Source of the DNA: DATJPD01 sp036394195
GTDB lineage: Bacteria > Pseudomonadota > Alphaproteobacteria > CACIAM-22H2
Length of the DNA stretch: 34,029 bases
Assembly: GCA_036394195.1 (NCBI GenBank)
Contig: DASWFO010000080.1
Coordinates: 1-34,029 of the forward strand
Direction: 5' to 3'
The notes beneath the pieces were generated by a model that worked only from the letters and a program-made list of their open reading frames with translations, was not told the origin of the DNA and did no database searches. Below, one piece after another: positions 22,516-30,152 of this stretch. The position numbers and the translations under genes are program-made. How positions within the stretch are numbered: position 1 is the first letter of the stretch; every line of letters starts with the position of its first letter.

Positions 22516-23439
22516 GTTACTTGCCCCTTTGAGCGCCAGCATTTCGCGGGCCTCGTCGGCGGTCGCGATCTCCAGGCCCAGGCTTTCGAGGATGGTGCGG
22601 ATCTTGGTCACCTGCTCGGCATTGCTCTTCGCGAGCTGGCCCTTGCCGAGATAGATGCTGTCCTCGAGCCCGACCCGCACGTTCCCGCCATAGATGGCGG
22701 CCATCGTGGTGAACGCCATCTGATGGCGGCCGGCCGCCAGCACCGACCAGTGATAATCGGTGCCGAACAGCTTGTCCGCGATGTGCTTCATATGCACCAG
22801 ATTGTCGGGATCGGCGCCGATGCCGCCCAGAATGCCGAAGATCGACTGCACCATGACCGGTGGCTTGTAGAGCTTGCGGTCGAGCAGGTGGGCGAGGCTG
22901 TAGAGATGGCCGATGTCGTAGCACTCGAACTCGAACTTGGTGCCGTGCGCCTCGCCGAGCTCCTTCAAGGTGAATTCCATATCCTTGAAGGTGTTGCGGA
23001 AGATGAAGTCCTTCGTCCCCTCGAGGTAAGGCTTCTCCCAGTCGTATTTCCACTCCTTGTACTTCTCGGCCACGTGGTACAGGCCGAAATTCATCGAGCC
23101 CATGTTGAACGAGCACATCTCGGGCTTGGCGCGCAGGGGTGCTGCCAGGCGCTGCTGCACAGTCATATTGTGGCCGCCGCCGGTCGTGATGTTGATTACC
23201 GCGTTGGTCGCCTGTTTGATCCTGGGCAGGAACTGCATGAACACCTCGGGATCGGGCGTCGGCCGTCCGTCCTTCGGGTCGCGCGCATGCAGATGCAGGA
23301 TCGAGGCGCCGGCCTCGTAGGCGCCGATGGCGCCCTCCGCGATCTCGTTCGGCGTGATCGGCAGATAGGGCGTCATCGTCGGCGTGTGAATCGAGCCGGT
23401 GACGGCGCAGGTGATGATGACTTTGCGGGACGCGGCCAT
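22504..23439 (-). CDS. Beta-keto acid cleavage enzyme (BKACE, DUF849 family)
   Basis: A 311-aa zinc enzyme of the family of 3-keto-5-aminohexanoate cleavage enzyme (Kce). Members join a beta-keto acid with acetyl-CoA to make acetoacetate and a new CoA ester. Visible family sites: VIITCAVTGSIHTPTMTP at the start, zinc pair His49 and His51 (LHLHARD), the TTGGGH loop (85-90), and RVGLED (255-260), where the Arg, zinc-binding Glu259 and Asp260 match the known catalytic set. AGGAGA sets the start. Encoded just before the second LIV permease operon. The specific beta-keto acid is set by pocket residues that I cannot interpret. Confidence 0.9.
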   Translation of the reverse strand: MAASRKVIITCAVTGSIHTPTMTPYLPITPNEIAEGAIGAYEAGASILHLHARDPKDGRPTPDPEVFMQFLPRIKQATNAVINITTGGGHNMTVQQRLAAPLRAKPEMCSFNMGSMNFGLYHVAEKYKEWKYDWEKPYLEGTKDFIFRNTFKDMEFTLKELGEAHGTKFEFECYDIGHLYSLAHLLDRKLYKPPVMVQSIFGILGGIGADPDNLVHMKHIADKLFGTDYHWSVLAAGRHQMAFTTMAAIYGGNVRVGLEDSIYLGKGQLAKSNAEQVTKIRTILESLGLEIATADEAREMLALKGASNVGF

Positions 23440-23464
23440 GGATGGGGTCTCCTACCTTTTCTTC

Positions 23465-23574
23465 TCGTCATGCCCGCGTCGGTGTCGCGTCATCGCGAGC
23501 ACCTGAGCGGGCATCCAGAGCAACCAAAAAGACTGGACCCCGGGTCTCGCCGAAGCGGCTCGCCCGGGGTGACG
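23465..23574. repeat. Palindromic repeat, family 1, second copy
   Basis: The right part (23533-23574) closely matches 95-132 at the start of the window, ending in CCCGGGGTGACG. ATGCCCGC (23470-23477) pairs with GCGGGCAT (23507-23514), and CGTCA (23466-23470) pairs with TGACG (23570-23574). It fills the gap between the BKACE and cyclase-like genes. Confidence 0.7.
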
Positions 23575-23598
23575 ATTTGGCGTTGAAATGCCAGATCG

Positions 23599-24621
23599 TC
23601 ACTTTATCGCTTGCGGGTTGATCGGCGAGCCGACCGCCCCGGTGATCGGCAGCGGCGGCCCGCAGAAGAAGAACTCGTAGACCTTGTCCTTCGCGCAGTC
23701 GTCGGCGAGGTCCTTGAGGTAGAAGATCTCGCCCATGGTGATGCCCATCGACGGGATGACGATCCAGTGCCAGGGCTGGAACGCCTCGTTGCTCTCGTTG
23801 GGCCGCACCTCGCAGCCCCAGGTGTCGGTGATGATCGCGGCGACCTGGTTCTTGTGCAGCCATTCGCAGTTTTCGAACGCAAGCCCCGGCGCGTCGCCGC
23901 CGGCGTAGCCGCCCCAGTCGCCGCGATGGAGACAGTTCTCCATCTGGCCGGTGCGCACGACGACGAAGTCGCCGCGCTTGACCTTGACGTTCTGCGCCGC
24001 GGCGCAGTCGTCCAGCAGCTTGTTGGTGACCGCGAAGCCGTCCTCGAGGTAGTCGCCGCCGAGGAAGCGTGGGATGTCGAGCAGCACGCCGCGCCCGACC
24101 ATCTTGTCCTTGGTCTTCTCGATGCCGTTCTTCTCGGCGCCGGCCGAATCGACCAGCCGCGCGTCGTAGCCGTTCCACATCTTCTCCTTGTAGAAGATGT
24201 GGCCGAGCGCGTCCCACTGGGTGCCGCATTGCAGCGGCAGGATGAGGAAATCGTCGGCGTAGCGGATCTTGCCCTTGTCCAGCCGCCCGGCCACGGCGTC
24301 GACGCCCGAGGCCAGCATGGCGTGGATGGGATTGAACCGCCGGCCCCAGCCGGCCCCCACCTGCGGGCCGTTCTGGTCGAACGGCAGGCCGAGCGCGAAG
24401 GTCTTGCCTTTCTTGATCAGCTTGCCGGCCTCGACGATGTCCTGCGGCGCCACGAAATTGAGCGTGCCGACCTCGTCATCCGGCCCCCATTTGCCCCAAT
24501 TCGAGAGCTTCTGCGCGGTCTGCTCGATCACGTCGAGGGTGACCCATTTCTCGCTCGGCTTTTTCGGGATCATCTTGAGCGGCTTGTCGCCCAAGGGGCG
24601 CATCGGGTGTCTGGCGGCCAT
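23599..24621 (-). CDS. Cyclase-family protein with altered metal motif
   Basis: A 340-aa member of the cyclase/kynurenine formamidase superfamily (PF04199), longer than the usual 210-260 aa because of an N-terminal section of about 100 residues. The family motif HxGTHxDxxxH is replaced by QCGTQWDALGH (131-141): both leading His are Gln, while Asp137 and His141 remain. Other family blocks are present (RGVLLDIPRFLGG, GDFVVVRTGQ, ITDTWGCEV, WHWIVIPSMGI). Ring-opening amide or lactone hydrolysis is usual in the family; with these ligands changed, metal content and activity need not follow. GAGGAGG sets the start. A canonical family member is encoded at 26571. Confidence 0.83.
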   Translation of the reverse strand: MAARHPMRPLGDKPLKMIPKKPSEKWVTLDVIEQTAQKLSNWGKWGPDDEVGTLNFVAPQDIVEAGKLIKKGKTFALGLPFDQNGPQVGAGWGRRFNPIHAMLASGVDAVAGRLDKGKIRYADDFLILPLQCGTQWDALGHIFYKEKMWNGYDARLVDSAGAEKNGIEKTKDKMVGRGVLLDIPRFLGGDYLEDGFAVTNKLLDDCAAAQNVKVKRGDFVVVRTGQMENCLHRGDWGGYAGGDAPGLAFENCEWLHKNQVAAIITDTWGCEVRPNESNEAFQPWHWIVIPSMGITMGEIFYLKDLADDCAKDKVYEFFFCGPPLPITGAVGSPINPQAIK

Positions 24622-24805
24622 GTTTCCTCCTCGCGTCTGGTCAGCGCGAACGCCCGGCCGCGGCGCCTATCGGCCGCCGGTCTCGAACGCCTTGGTCCCG
24701 CGCTGCAATGTCCTCCCGTACGCGGTGATCCCGCGTTTTTCTTCAGCTAATTAAGCTATCGATAAAAAACCGCGCGAGCAAGGCCGCGCACTGCCGTTTT
24801 AACGG
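24622..24805. other. Control region between the SDR and cyclase genes
   Basis: A 184-base gap on the way from the SDR to the cyclase-family gene. It is GC-rich close to the cyclase start and has an AT-rich island at 24740-24768 with the palindrome TATCGATA. The gap suggests a separate promoter for the cyclase and downstream genes. I see no small gene. Confidence 0.4.
24757..24765. promoter_or_regulatory. Weak candidate operator site D
   Basis: TATCGATA (24757-24764) is a perfect 8-base palindrome and GATAA (24761-24765) is a perfect half-site, but the partner half at the right spacing (minus strand TTATC-GATA-GCTTA) is poor. It lies upstream of the cyclase-family gene. Confidence 0.25.
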
Positions 24806-25606
24806 TCAGTCGCAGCGGACCGACATCCCGCCGTCGACGACGATCTCGGCCCCGGTGATGAAGCGGGCGTCGTCCGAGGCGAGGAACAGCGCCGCCTTGG
24901 CGGTGTCGCGGCCGTCGCCCATGAAGCCGATGGGGATGCGCTTCTGGCGCTGCGCGAGCAAGGTCTGGACGTCGCCGCCGGTGCGCTGCTTGGCCAGCCG
25001 CGCCTCGACCATCGGCGTGTGCATCTGGCCGGGCACGACTGTGTTCACGCGGATCCCCTTGCCCGCGTACTGCACCGCGATCACGCGCGCCATCTGGATC
25101 ACCGCCGCCTTCGTCGCGGCATAGGCGACCTGCGCCGAGCCGGTCCAGCGGATGCCGGATGTCGACGCCGTGTTGACGATGACCCCGCCGCCCTGCGCGA
25201 CCATCACCGGCAGCACGTGCTTGCAGCCGAGGAAGACGCTTTTCAGGTTGAGGTCGATCTGGGCGTCCCACACCTCCTCGCTCATCTCGACCGGCCCGCC
25301 GGGCGCCGAGCCGCCGACATTGTTGAGCAGCACGTCGATCCGGCCGAACCGGCTCTGGCACGCCTCGACCATGGCGCGCACGGCGGCACTGTCGGTGACG
25401 TCGCAGCCATGCGTCGCGACCGTGCCGCCGGTCTCGCGGATCCGCTCCAAGGTCTCGGCCATCGCAGCGGCGTCCTTGTCGACGGCGAACACCTTGGCCC
25501 CTTCTTCCGCGAACAGCACCGCCGCAGCGCGCCCGTTGCCCCAGCCGGGGCCGACCGAGCCGGCGCCGGTGATCACCGCGACCTTGCCTTCGAGCCTGCC
25601 GGCCAT
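24806..25606 (-). CDS. Short-chain dehydrogenase/reductase
   Basis: A 266-aa classical SDR. Cofactor loop TGAGSVGPGWGNG (13-25), a longer version of TGxxxGxG; NNVGG (95-99); Asn120; Tyr162 and Lys166 (YAATK). Asp43 after the second strand (AVDKD) favours NAD over NADP. ELVVDGG-like EIVVDGG closes the fold. GGGGAGGA sets the start. Encoded 16 bases after the LigI-like gene, so both probably serve one pathway. Oxidises or reduces an alcohol or ketone that cannot be named from sequence. Confidence 0.9.
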   Translation of the reverse strand: MAGRLEGKVAVITGAGSVGPGWGNGRAAAVLFAEEGAKVFAVDKDAAAMAETLERIRETGGTVATHGCDVTDSAAVRAMVEACQSRFGRIDVLLNNVGGSAPGGPVEMSEEVWDAQIDLNLKSVFLGCKHVLPVMVAQGGGVIVNTASTSGIRWTGSAQVAYAATKAAVIQMARVIAVQYAGKGIRVNTVVPGQMHTPMVEARLAKQRTGGDVQTLLAQRQKRIPIGFMGDGRDTAKAALFLASDDARFITGAEIVVDGGMSVRCD

Positions 25607-25622
25607 GCGGTCCTCCCCGCGT

Positions 25623-26495
25623 TCAGACGTAAAGCCGTCCCGGATTGTCGATCAGGATGCGGCGGCGGGTCGCCTCGTCGGGCACGAATTTCGCCAGGAG
25701 ATCGACCAGATCGCCGTCGTCGGGCACGGCACGCACATTGGTGTGCGGCCAGTCCGTGCCCCACAGCACGCGGTCCGGTGCGGCGGCGACGAGGGCGCGC
25801 GCGAACGGCACCACGTCGTCGTACGGCCCCGTGGCGTTCGCACTGATGCGGTCGGCGCCGGAAATCTTGACCCAGGCATTCGGACGTTTCAGCAGCTCGA
25901 GAAGGGCTTGAAACGGCGCCTGGCCGACGCCGGCGGCGGCCTCGACCCGGGCCATGTGATCGACGATGAACGGCACGGGCAGGCTCTCAAACACCTTCAG
26001 ATGGCGGACGAGCGAGGGCCCGTCGGTGTGCAGGAGCACATGCCAGCCGAACTCGGCGAGCCGGTCGGCCATGCGGCGCAGGCTGTCGGCATCGGCCGGT
26101 GCGCCGAGATGCGGGACGAAATGGAAGCGCGTCGCGCGCAGTCCGGCCTCGTCCAATCGTTTGATCTCGTCGTCGGTCGTGGTCGCGTCGAGGACGGCCG
26201 TGCCGGCATAGCGTCCGCGGCCCCGCTTCAGGGCGTCGACAACGATGCTGTGATCGGGACCGTACACCGCCGATTGCACGAACACGGCCCGCGACAACCC
26301 CACCCGCTCTTGCATCCGCACATAGGTGTTGAGGCTCGCCTCGGCCGGGGTGTAGCGCCGGCCGGCCGGCAGAGGAAACCGGTCGAACGGCCCGAACAGG
26401 TGGCAATGGGTATCCCAGGCCCCGGACGGCAGCGTGAGTGCCTTCGGCGGATGCGGGTCGGGATGGGGTGGCGGCGGGGTCGGAATGCTGGCCAT
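25623..26495 (-). CDS. Amidohydrolase, LigI (2-pyrone-4,6-dicarboxylate lactonase)-like
   Basis: A 290-aa TIM-barrel hydrolase. The start WDTHCHLFGPFDRFPLP (27-43) is the LigI-type opening, with metal-binding His30 and His32, and is followed by YTPAEAS. Further sites are His156 (LLHTDGP), His180 (IVDHMAR) and Asp248 (WGTDWPH). LigI opens 2-pyrone-4,6-dicarboxylate in protocatechuate/syringate 4,5-cleavage, and close relatives open other lactones. Residues 1-20 are a Pro/His-rich tail. It is divergent from the canonical cyclase-family gene, with 75 bases between. Lactone hydrolysis is likely; the exact lactone is not. Confidence 0.85.
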   Translation of the reverse strand: MASIPTPPPPHPDPHPPKALTLPSGAWDTHCHLFGPFDRFPLPAGRRYTPAEASLNTYVRMQERVGLSRAVFVQSAVYGPDHSIVVDALKRGRGRYAGTAVLDATTTDDEIKRLDEAGLRATRFHFVPHLGAPADADSLRRMADRLAEFGWHVLLHTDGPSLVRHLKVFESLPVPFIVDHMARVEAAAGVGQAPFQALLELLKRPNAWVKISGADRISANATGPYDDVVPFARALVAAAPDRVLWGTDWPHTNVRAVPDDGDLVDLLAKFVPDEATRRRILIDNPGRLYV

Positions 26496-26570
26496 GCCCC
26501 AAACCTACGGAACGGCGCGTACGCCACCAAGGGATTTTGTTAGAATTGCCCGCCCCGAGGGGAGAACCGC

Positions 26571-27347
26571 ATGCCGCGCCGCTTCGTCGATCTGTCGATG
26601 CACCTGGAAAACGACGTCCAGTCGGACCCGCCGGGCTACGAGCCGCGGATCGAATATTTCACTCACAAGGACAGCGCCAAGGAGGTGGTGAAGTTCTTCC
26701 CCGGCCTCAAGGAGTCCGATCTGCCCGATGGCGAGGGCTGGGCGATCGAATGGATCCGGCTGATGACCCACAACGGGACGCATCTCGACGCGCCGTATCA
26801 TTTCCACTCGACCATGAACAAAGGGGAGCGCGCGATCGCCATCGACGAGGTGCCGCTCGAATGGTGCTTCCAGCCGGGGGTGAAGCTCGACTTCCGGCGT
26901 TTTCCGGACGGCTATGTCGTGACCCCTGCAGACGTCGAGGCGGAGCTGAAGCGCATCGGCCACACGCTGAAGCCGCTCGACATCGTGGTCGTCAACACCC
27001 GCGCTGGCGGCCGCTACGGCCAACCCGACTACGTCTCCTCCGGCTGCGGCATGGGTCGGGACGCGACGCTGTATCTCCTGGAGCGCGGGGTGCGGCTGAC
27101 CGGCACCGACGGCTGGAGCTGGGACGCCCCGTTCGTCCATACCAAGGACAAATACGCCGCGAGCCAGAACGCGGACCTGATCTGGGAAGGCCACAAGGCC
27201 GGCCGCGACATCGGCTACTGCCATCTGGAAAAGCTGCACAACCTGGAAGCCGTCCCCGGCGACGGCTTCACCATCGCCTGTTTCCCGGTGAAGATCCGCG
27301 GCGCGTCGGCCGGCTGGACCCGCGCCGTGGCGATTTTCGAGGCGTGA
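26571..27347 (+). CDS. Cyclase/formamidase-family metal-dependent hydrolase
   Basis: A 258-aa member of PF04199. The metal motif is canonical: His67-x-Gly-Thr-His71-x-Asp73-x-Pro-x-His77 (THNGTHLDAPYHF). Relatives include kynurenine formamidase and isatin hydrolase, which open amides or lactams with Mn or Zn. GAGGGGAG lies ahead of the ATG. The small gene after it starts four bases past the stop, so the two are cotranscribed. Unlike the family member at 23599, nothing in its active site is altered. Confidence 0.9.
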   Translation: MPRRFVDLSMHLENDVQSDPPGYEPRIEYFTHKDSAKEVVKFFPGLKESDLPDGEGWAIEWIRLMTHNGTHLDAPYHFHSTMNKGERAIAIDEVPLEWCFQPGVKLDFRRFPDGYVVTPADVEAELKRIGHTLKPLDIVVVNTRAGGRYGQPDYVSSGCGMGRDATLYLLERGVRLTGTDGWSWDAPFVHTKDKYAASQNADLIWEGHKAGRDIGYCHLEKLHNLEAVPGDGFTIACFPVKIRGASAGWTRAVAIFEA

Positions 27348-27351
27348 TCCG

Positions 27352-27705
27352 ATGGCCGCCCAGCGCTCAAAGCCCAAGCCGAAGCCCGGTGTGCGCGCCG
27401 AAGTGACGGCCCTGCTCGAGAAATTCCCGTTCGTCGCCAAGCGGCCGTCGCGCTATCGCCACCGCGATGCGTTCTATCTGGAGCGTGGCGAGTTCGCGCA
27501 TTTCCATTCTCCGTATGAGCTCGATCTGAAGCTCACCTGGCCAAACGTCAAGGCGCTGCGGGATTCGAAGGCCGGCGCTCCCGGGCTCAACTTCCGCAAG
27601 AACCCCTCGGACTGGCTCGAAATCGACCTGAAGCGCGCCGACCGCAAGCTGCTGCGCTCGCTGCTCCGGACCGCCTACGAAGCCGAACTGGCGCGGAAGA
27701 GCTGA
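27352..27705 (+). CDS. Small DUF5519-like protein
   Basis: A 117-aa cytoplasmic protein. After a Lys/Pro-rich start (KPKPKPG) comes a compact domain with YLERGEFAHFHSPYELDLKL, PGLNFRKNPSDWLEIDLKR and a C-terminal helix LLRSLLRTAYEAEL. This order recalls the DUF5519 proteins labelled luciferase-family in databases, which have no shown activity. Its close coupling to the cyclase-family gene points to a joint role. Family call is tentative; the gene itself is well supported by position and codon use. Confidence 0.7.
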   Translation: MAAQRSKPKPKPGVRAEVTALLEKFPFVAKRPSRYRHRDAFYLERGEFAHFHSPYELDLKLTWPNVKALRDSKAGAPGLNFRKNPSDWLEIDLKRADRKLLRSLLRTAYEAELARKS

Positions 27706-27716
27706 ACCTCTGACGC

Positions 27717-27854
27717 ACCCTCTCTGCGCTTGCGCGGAGAGGGAAGGGGCCCGCGCGTTAGCGCGGGAAGGGTGAGGTGTGGTTGACACGCGGACCCACC
27801 TCACCCGGCTCGCTTCGCTCGCCACCCTCTCCGCCCTGAAGGGCAGGAGAGGGT
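27717..27854. repeat. Compound palindromic repeat, family 3
   Basis: ACCCTCTC (27717-27724) and GAGAGGGT (27847-27854) are the outer arms. Inside are three stems: 27718-27743 (12 bp, one G-T), CCCGCGC/GCGCGGG (27750-27756 with 27761-27767), and GGGTGAGGTG/CACCTCACCC (27770-27779 with 27797-27806). Repeats of this CTCTCC/GGAGAG type are common in alphaproteobacteria. The right end touches the stop codon of the GTPase gene. Confidence 0.75.
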
Positions 27855-28879
27855 CAGGAACTCAGCGCCGCGTCCAGAGACTGCTCGACAGCGCTCTTCT
27901 CGATATTGCGCACGATGAAGACCAGCCGCGTGCGCTTGTCGTCGCCGGGTGGCCATTGCTTCAGCTGCGTCGGCGGGTGGAACACGTGCTGCACGCCGTG
28001 GATCGCGACCGGCCCGGCGGCGCCCTCGACGTTCACCACGCCCTTGAGGCGCAGGAGATCGGCGCCGCGCAGCGACGTGAACGCTTCCAGCCACTGGCGC
28101 AATTTCGGCCACGGCAGCGGCCGGTCCCGCGTGACGCAGAAGGCCCGGATGTCGCCGTGGCGATTCACGTCGTGGTGGTGATGCTCCTTTTCTTCATAGG
28201 CGCTCTCGTTCAGCCAGTGCTCGATATTGGCCTCGCGGCGCTCGGCGTCGTAGAGGCCGATATCGAACAGGCGCCCGGTATCGACCTCGCCGTTGACCGC
28301 GCGGAGCAGGGGGGCTCCCGGGTTGAGCGCCTTCAGGCGTGAGGTCAGCGCCGCCACCGCCGCTTCATCGGCTATATCGCCTTTCGTCATCACCAGCCGG
28401 TCGGCCATGGCGGCCTGCTGCACCGATTCCGGTTGGCGGTCGAGCTGGGTCTCGCCGTTCACTGCATCGACCGTGGCGATGATGCCGTCGAGCCGGTAGT
28501 GCTCGGCAAGGCCGGCGTCGGTCATCAACGTGCGCAGGATCGGGCCCGGCTCGGCGAGGCCGGTCGTCTCGATGATCACGCGCGAGAACGGCGGGATCTC
28601 GCCGCGGGCCCGGCGGCTCCACAGCACGTCGAGCGTGTCGACCAGGTCGCCGCGGACGGTGCAGCAGATGCAGCCGCTCTTCAGCAGGACCGCGTCCTCG
28701 AACGCCGTCTCGACCAGCAGGTGATCGATGCCGATCTCGCCGAACTCGTTGACGATGACGGCGGCGTCCTTGAGCGCCGGCCCGCGCAGCAGCGCGTTCA
28801 GCAACGTCGTCTTGCCGCTGCCGAGGAAGCCGGTCAGGACCAGGACGGGGACGCGATCTGTGGTCGGGGTGGCGCTCAT
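27854..28879 (-). CDS. COG0523 GTPase metallochaperone (CobW/P47K family)
   Basis: A 341-aa P-loop GTPase. GFLGSGKTT (17-25) is Walker A, and the family's metal motif is Cys70-Ile-Cys72-Cys73 (GCICC). ETTG (104-107) is Walker B, and TKGD (165-168) is the base-recognition motif in place of NKxD. A His-rich run HHHH (233-236) in an acidic setting follows, typical of members that hand over Zn or another metal. The C-terminal CobW_C domain begins near 245. AAGGGGAAG sets the start. Family members insert Zn, Co, Fe or Mn; several metalloenzymes are encoded nearby, so one could be the client. Confidence 0.9.
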   Translation of the reverse strand: MSATPTTDRVPVLVLTGFLGSGKTTLLNALLRGPALKDAAVIVNEFGEIGIDHLLVETAFEDAVLLKSGCICCTVRGDLVDTLDVLWSRRARGEIPPFSRVIIETTGLAEPGPILRTLMTDAGLAEHYRLDGIIATVDAVNGETQLDRQPESVQQAAMADRLVMTKGDIADEAAVAALTSRLKALNPGAPLLRAVNGEVDTGRLFDIGLYDAERREANIEHWLNESAYEEKEHHHHDVNRHGDIRAFCVTRDRPLPWPKLRQWLEAFTSLRGADLLRLKGVVNVEGAAGPVAIHGVQHVFHPPTQLKQWPPGDDKRTRLVFIVRNIEKSAVEQSLDAALSS

Positions 28880-28949
28880 CGCTGACTTCCCCTTACTATA
28901 GCCGCCAAATCGCGATGCCATAAGGCACGCCACTTCGGGAGGGAGCGCC

Positions 28950-29957
28950 ATGAAACGCCGAACTTTGTTTGCCGCGGCCCTGGCCGCCGGCGCCGCCGCC
29001 ATCATCGGCACGGCCGAGGCAGAGGAGCCGCTCAAGCTCCGCATCGGCTGGGCGCAGGCGCCCGGCCACATGGCGCCGCTCCTCTATCAAAACAAGGCGA
29101 TCCTGAAGCACTTCGGCAAGTCCTACGTGGCCGAGCCGACCCGCTTCCAGGGCTCGACGCCGCAGATCCAGGCGATCGCGTCGGGCGAGCTGGAGATCGC
29201 GGCGTTCGGCGCGCCGGCCATGGTGCTCGCCATCACCAATGCGCGCCAGGACGTGCGCGTCGTCGCTGACGTGATCCAGGACGGCGTGCCGGGCTACTAC
29301 ACGGCACCGTTCCTGGTGAAGAAGAACGGGCCGGTCAAGACGGTGCAGGACCTGAAGGGCAAACGCGTCGCGACCAACGCCATCGGCTCCGCGAGCGACG
29401 CGGCCTTGCGCATCTACCTGCGCCGGCATGGGCTGCAGGACCGCGACTTCACCAGCGTGGAAGCGAATTTCGCCAACATGCCGGCGATGATCGCCGACGG
29501 CAAAGTCGACATGATCAGTTTGCAGCCGCAATTCGCGCACGGCTTCATCGAGACCGGCGAGTACATCCCGCTGTTCACCACCAAGGATGCGATCGGAGTC
29601 TCGCAGATCGTGTTCTGGGCGATGCGTGCCGACGTCATCGCCAAGAACCGGCCGGCCCTGGTCGATTTCTTCGAGGACCATATCCGCGCCATGCGGTGGT
29701 TCCTCGACCCGAGGAACCATGCGCAAGCCGTCGACATCGCCGCGGCGGCGTTGAAGGCACCGCGGGAAACCCTGGACTACGCGTTCACCAAAGCCGATTT
29801 CTACCGCTCGCCCGACGCACGGCCGATGGTCGACGCGGTCCAGCGCGACGTCGCCGACGCGGTGGAGCTCGGCGTGCTCAAGGAAAGCCTGCCGATCGCG
29901 CCGAACTACGTCGACCTGTCGCTGATCGAAGAGGCGAAGAAGCGGATCGACGGGTAG
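28950..29957 (+). CDS. NitT/TauT-type ABC substrate-binding protein, paralogue 1
   Basis: A 335-aa periplasmic protein of the NMT1/SsuA/TauA type. Signal peptide residues 1-24 (MKRRTLFAAAL..., cleavage near AEA). The mature part begins LKLRIGWAQAPGHMAPLLYQ, and the lobes carry VQDLKGKRVATNAIGSASD and FANMPAMIADGKVDM, the family's ligand-loop blocks. Most positions match the paralogue at 31217, so the two arose by duplication. Relatives bind sulfonates, taurine, nitrate, thiamine precursors or aromatic acids; the ligand is unknown. GGGAGG precedes the ATG. Separated from the transporter genes by an opposing bicupin gene. Confidence 0.9.
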   Translation: MKRRTLFAAALAAGAAAIIGTAEAEEPLKLRIGWAQAPGHMAPLLYQNKAILKHFGKSYVAEPTRFQGSTPQIQAIASGELEIAAFGAPAMVLAITNARQDVRVVADVIQDGVPGYYTAPFLVKKNGPVKTVQDLKGKRVATNAIGSASDAALRIYLRRHGLQDRDFTSVEANFANMPAMIADGKVDMISLQPQFAHGFIETGEYIPLFTTKDAIGVSQIVFWAMRADVIAKNRPALVDFFEDHIRAMRWFLDPRNHAQAVDIAAAALKAPRETLDYAFTKADFYRSPDARPMVDAVQRDVADAVELGVLKESLPIAPNYVDLSLIEEAKKRIDG

Positions 29958-29967
29958 AACAGGGAGT

Positions 29968-30028
29968 ACCCTCGCCCCTTGTGGGAGAGGGTGGACGCCC
30001 AGCCTTCTCCCGGGGGCGAAGCCCCCGG
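29968..30028. repeat. Hairpins after binding-protein paralogue 1
   Basis: ACCCTC (29968-29973) pairs with GAGGGT (29987-29992). CCGGGGGC (30010-30017) pairs with GCCCCCGG (30021-30028) around GAA. The second hairpin is the exact inverse of 32288-32306 after paralogue 2. Both may stop read-through into the convergent bicupin gene. The rest of the gap to 30152 shows no gene. Confidence 0.6.
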
Positions 30029-30152
30029 ACCCCGGGCGCAGAATTTCATTGGGTGTATCCCACCGGATGGGCAACGCTGGCCTGCAGCTCTCAAGCGAAC
30101 TCGTGCTGGCTGGCGGCTCGACATGAGTCCGCCACCTCAGAACTAATCCGTC

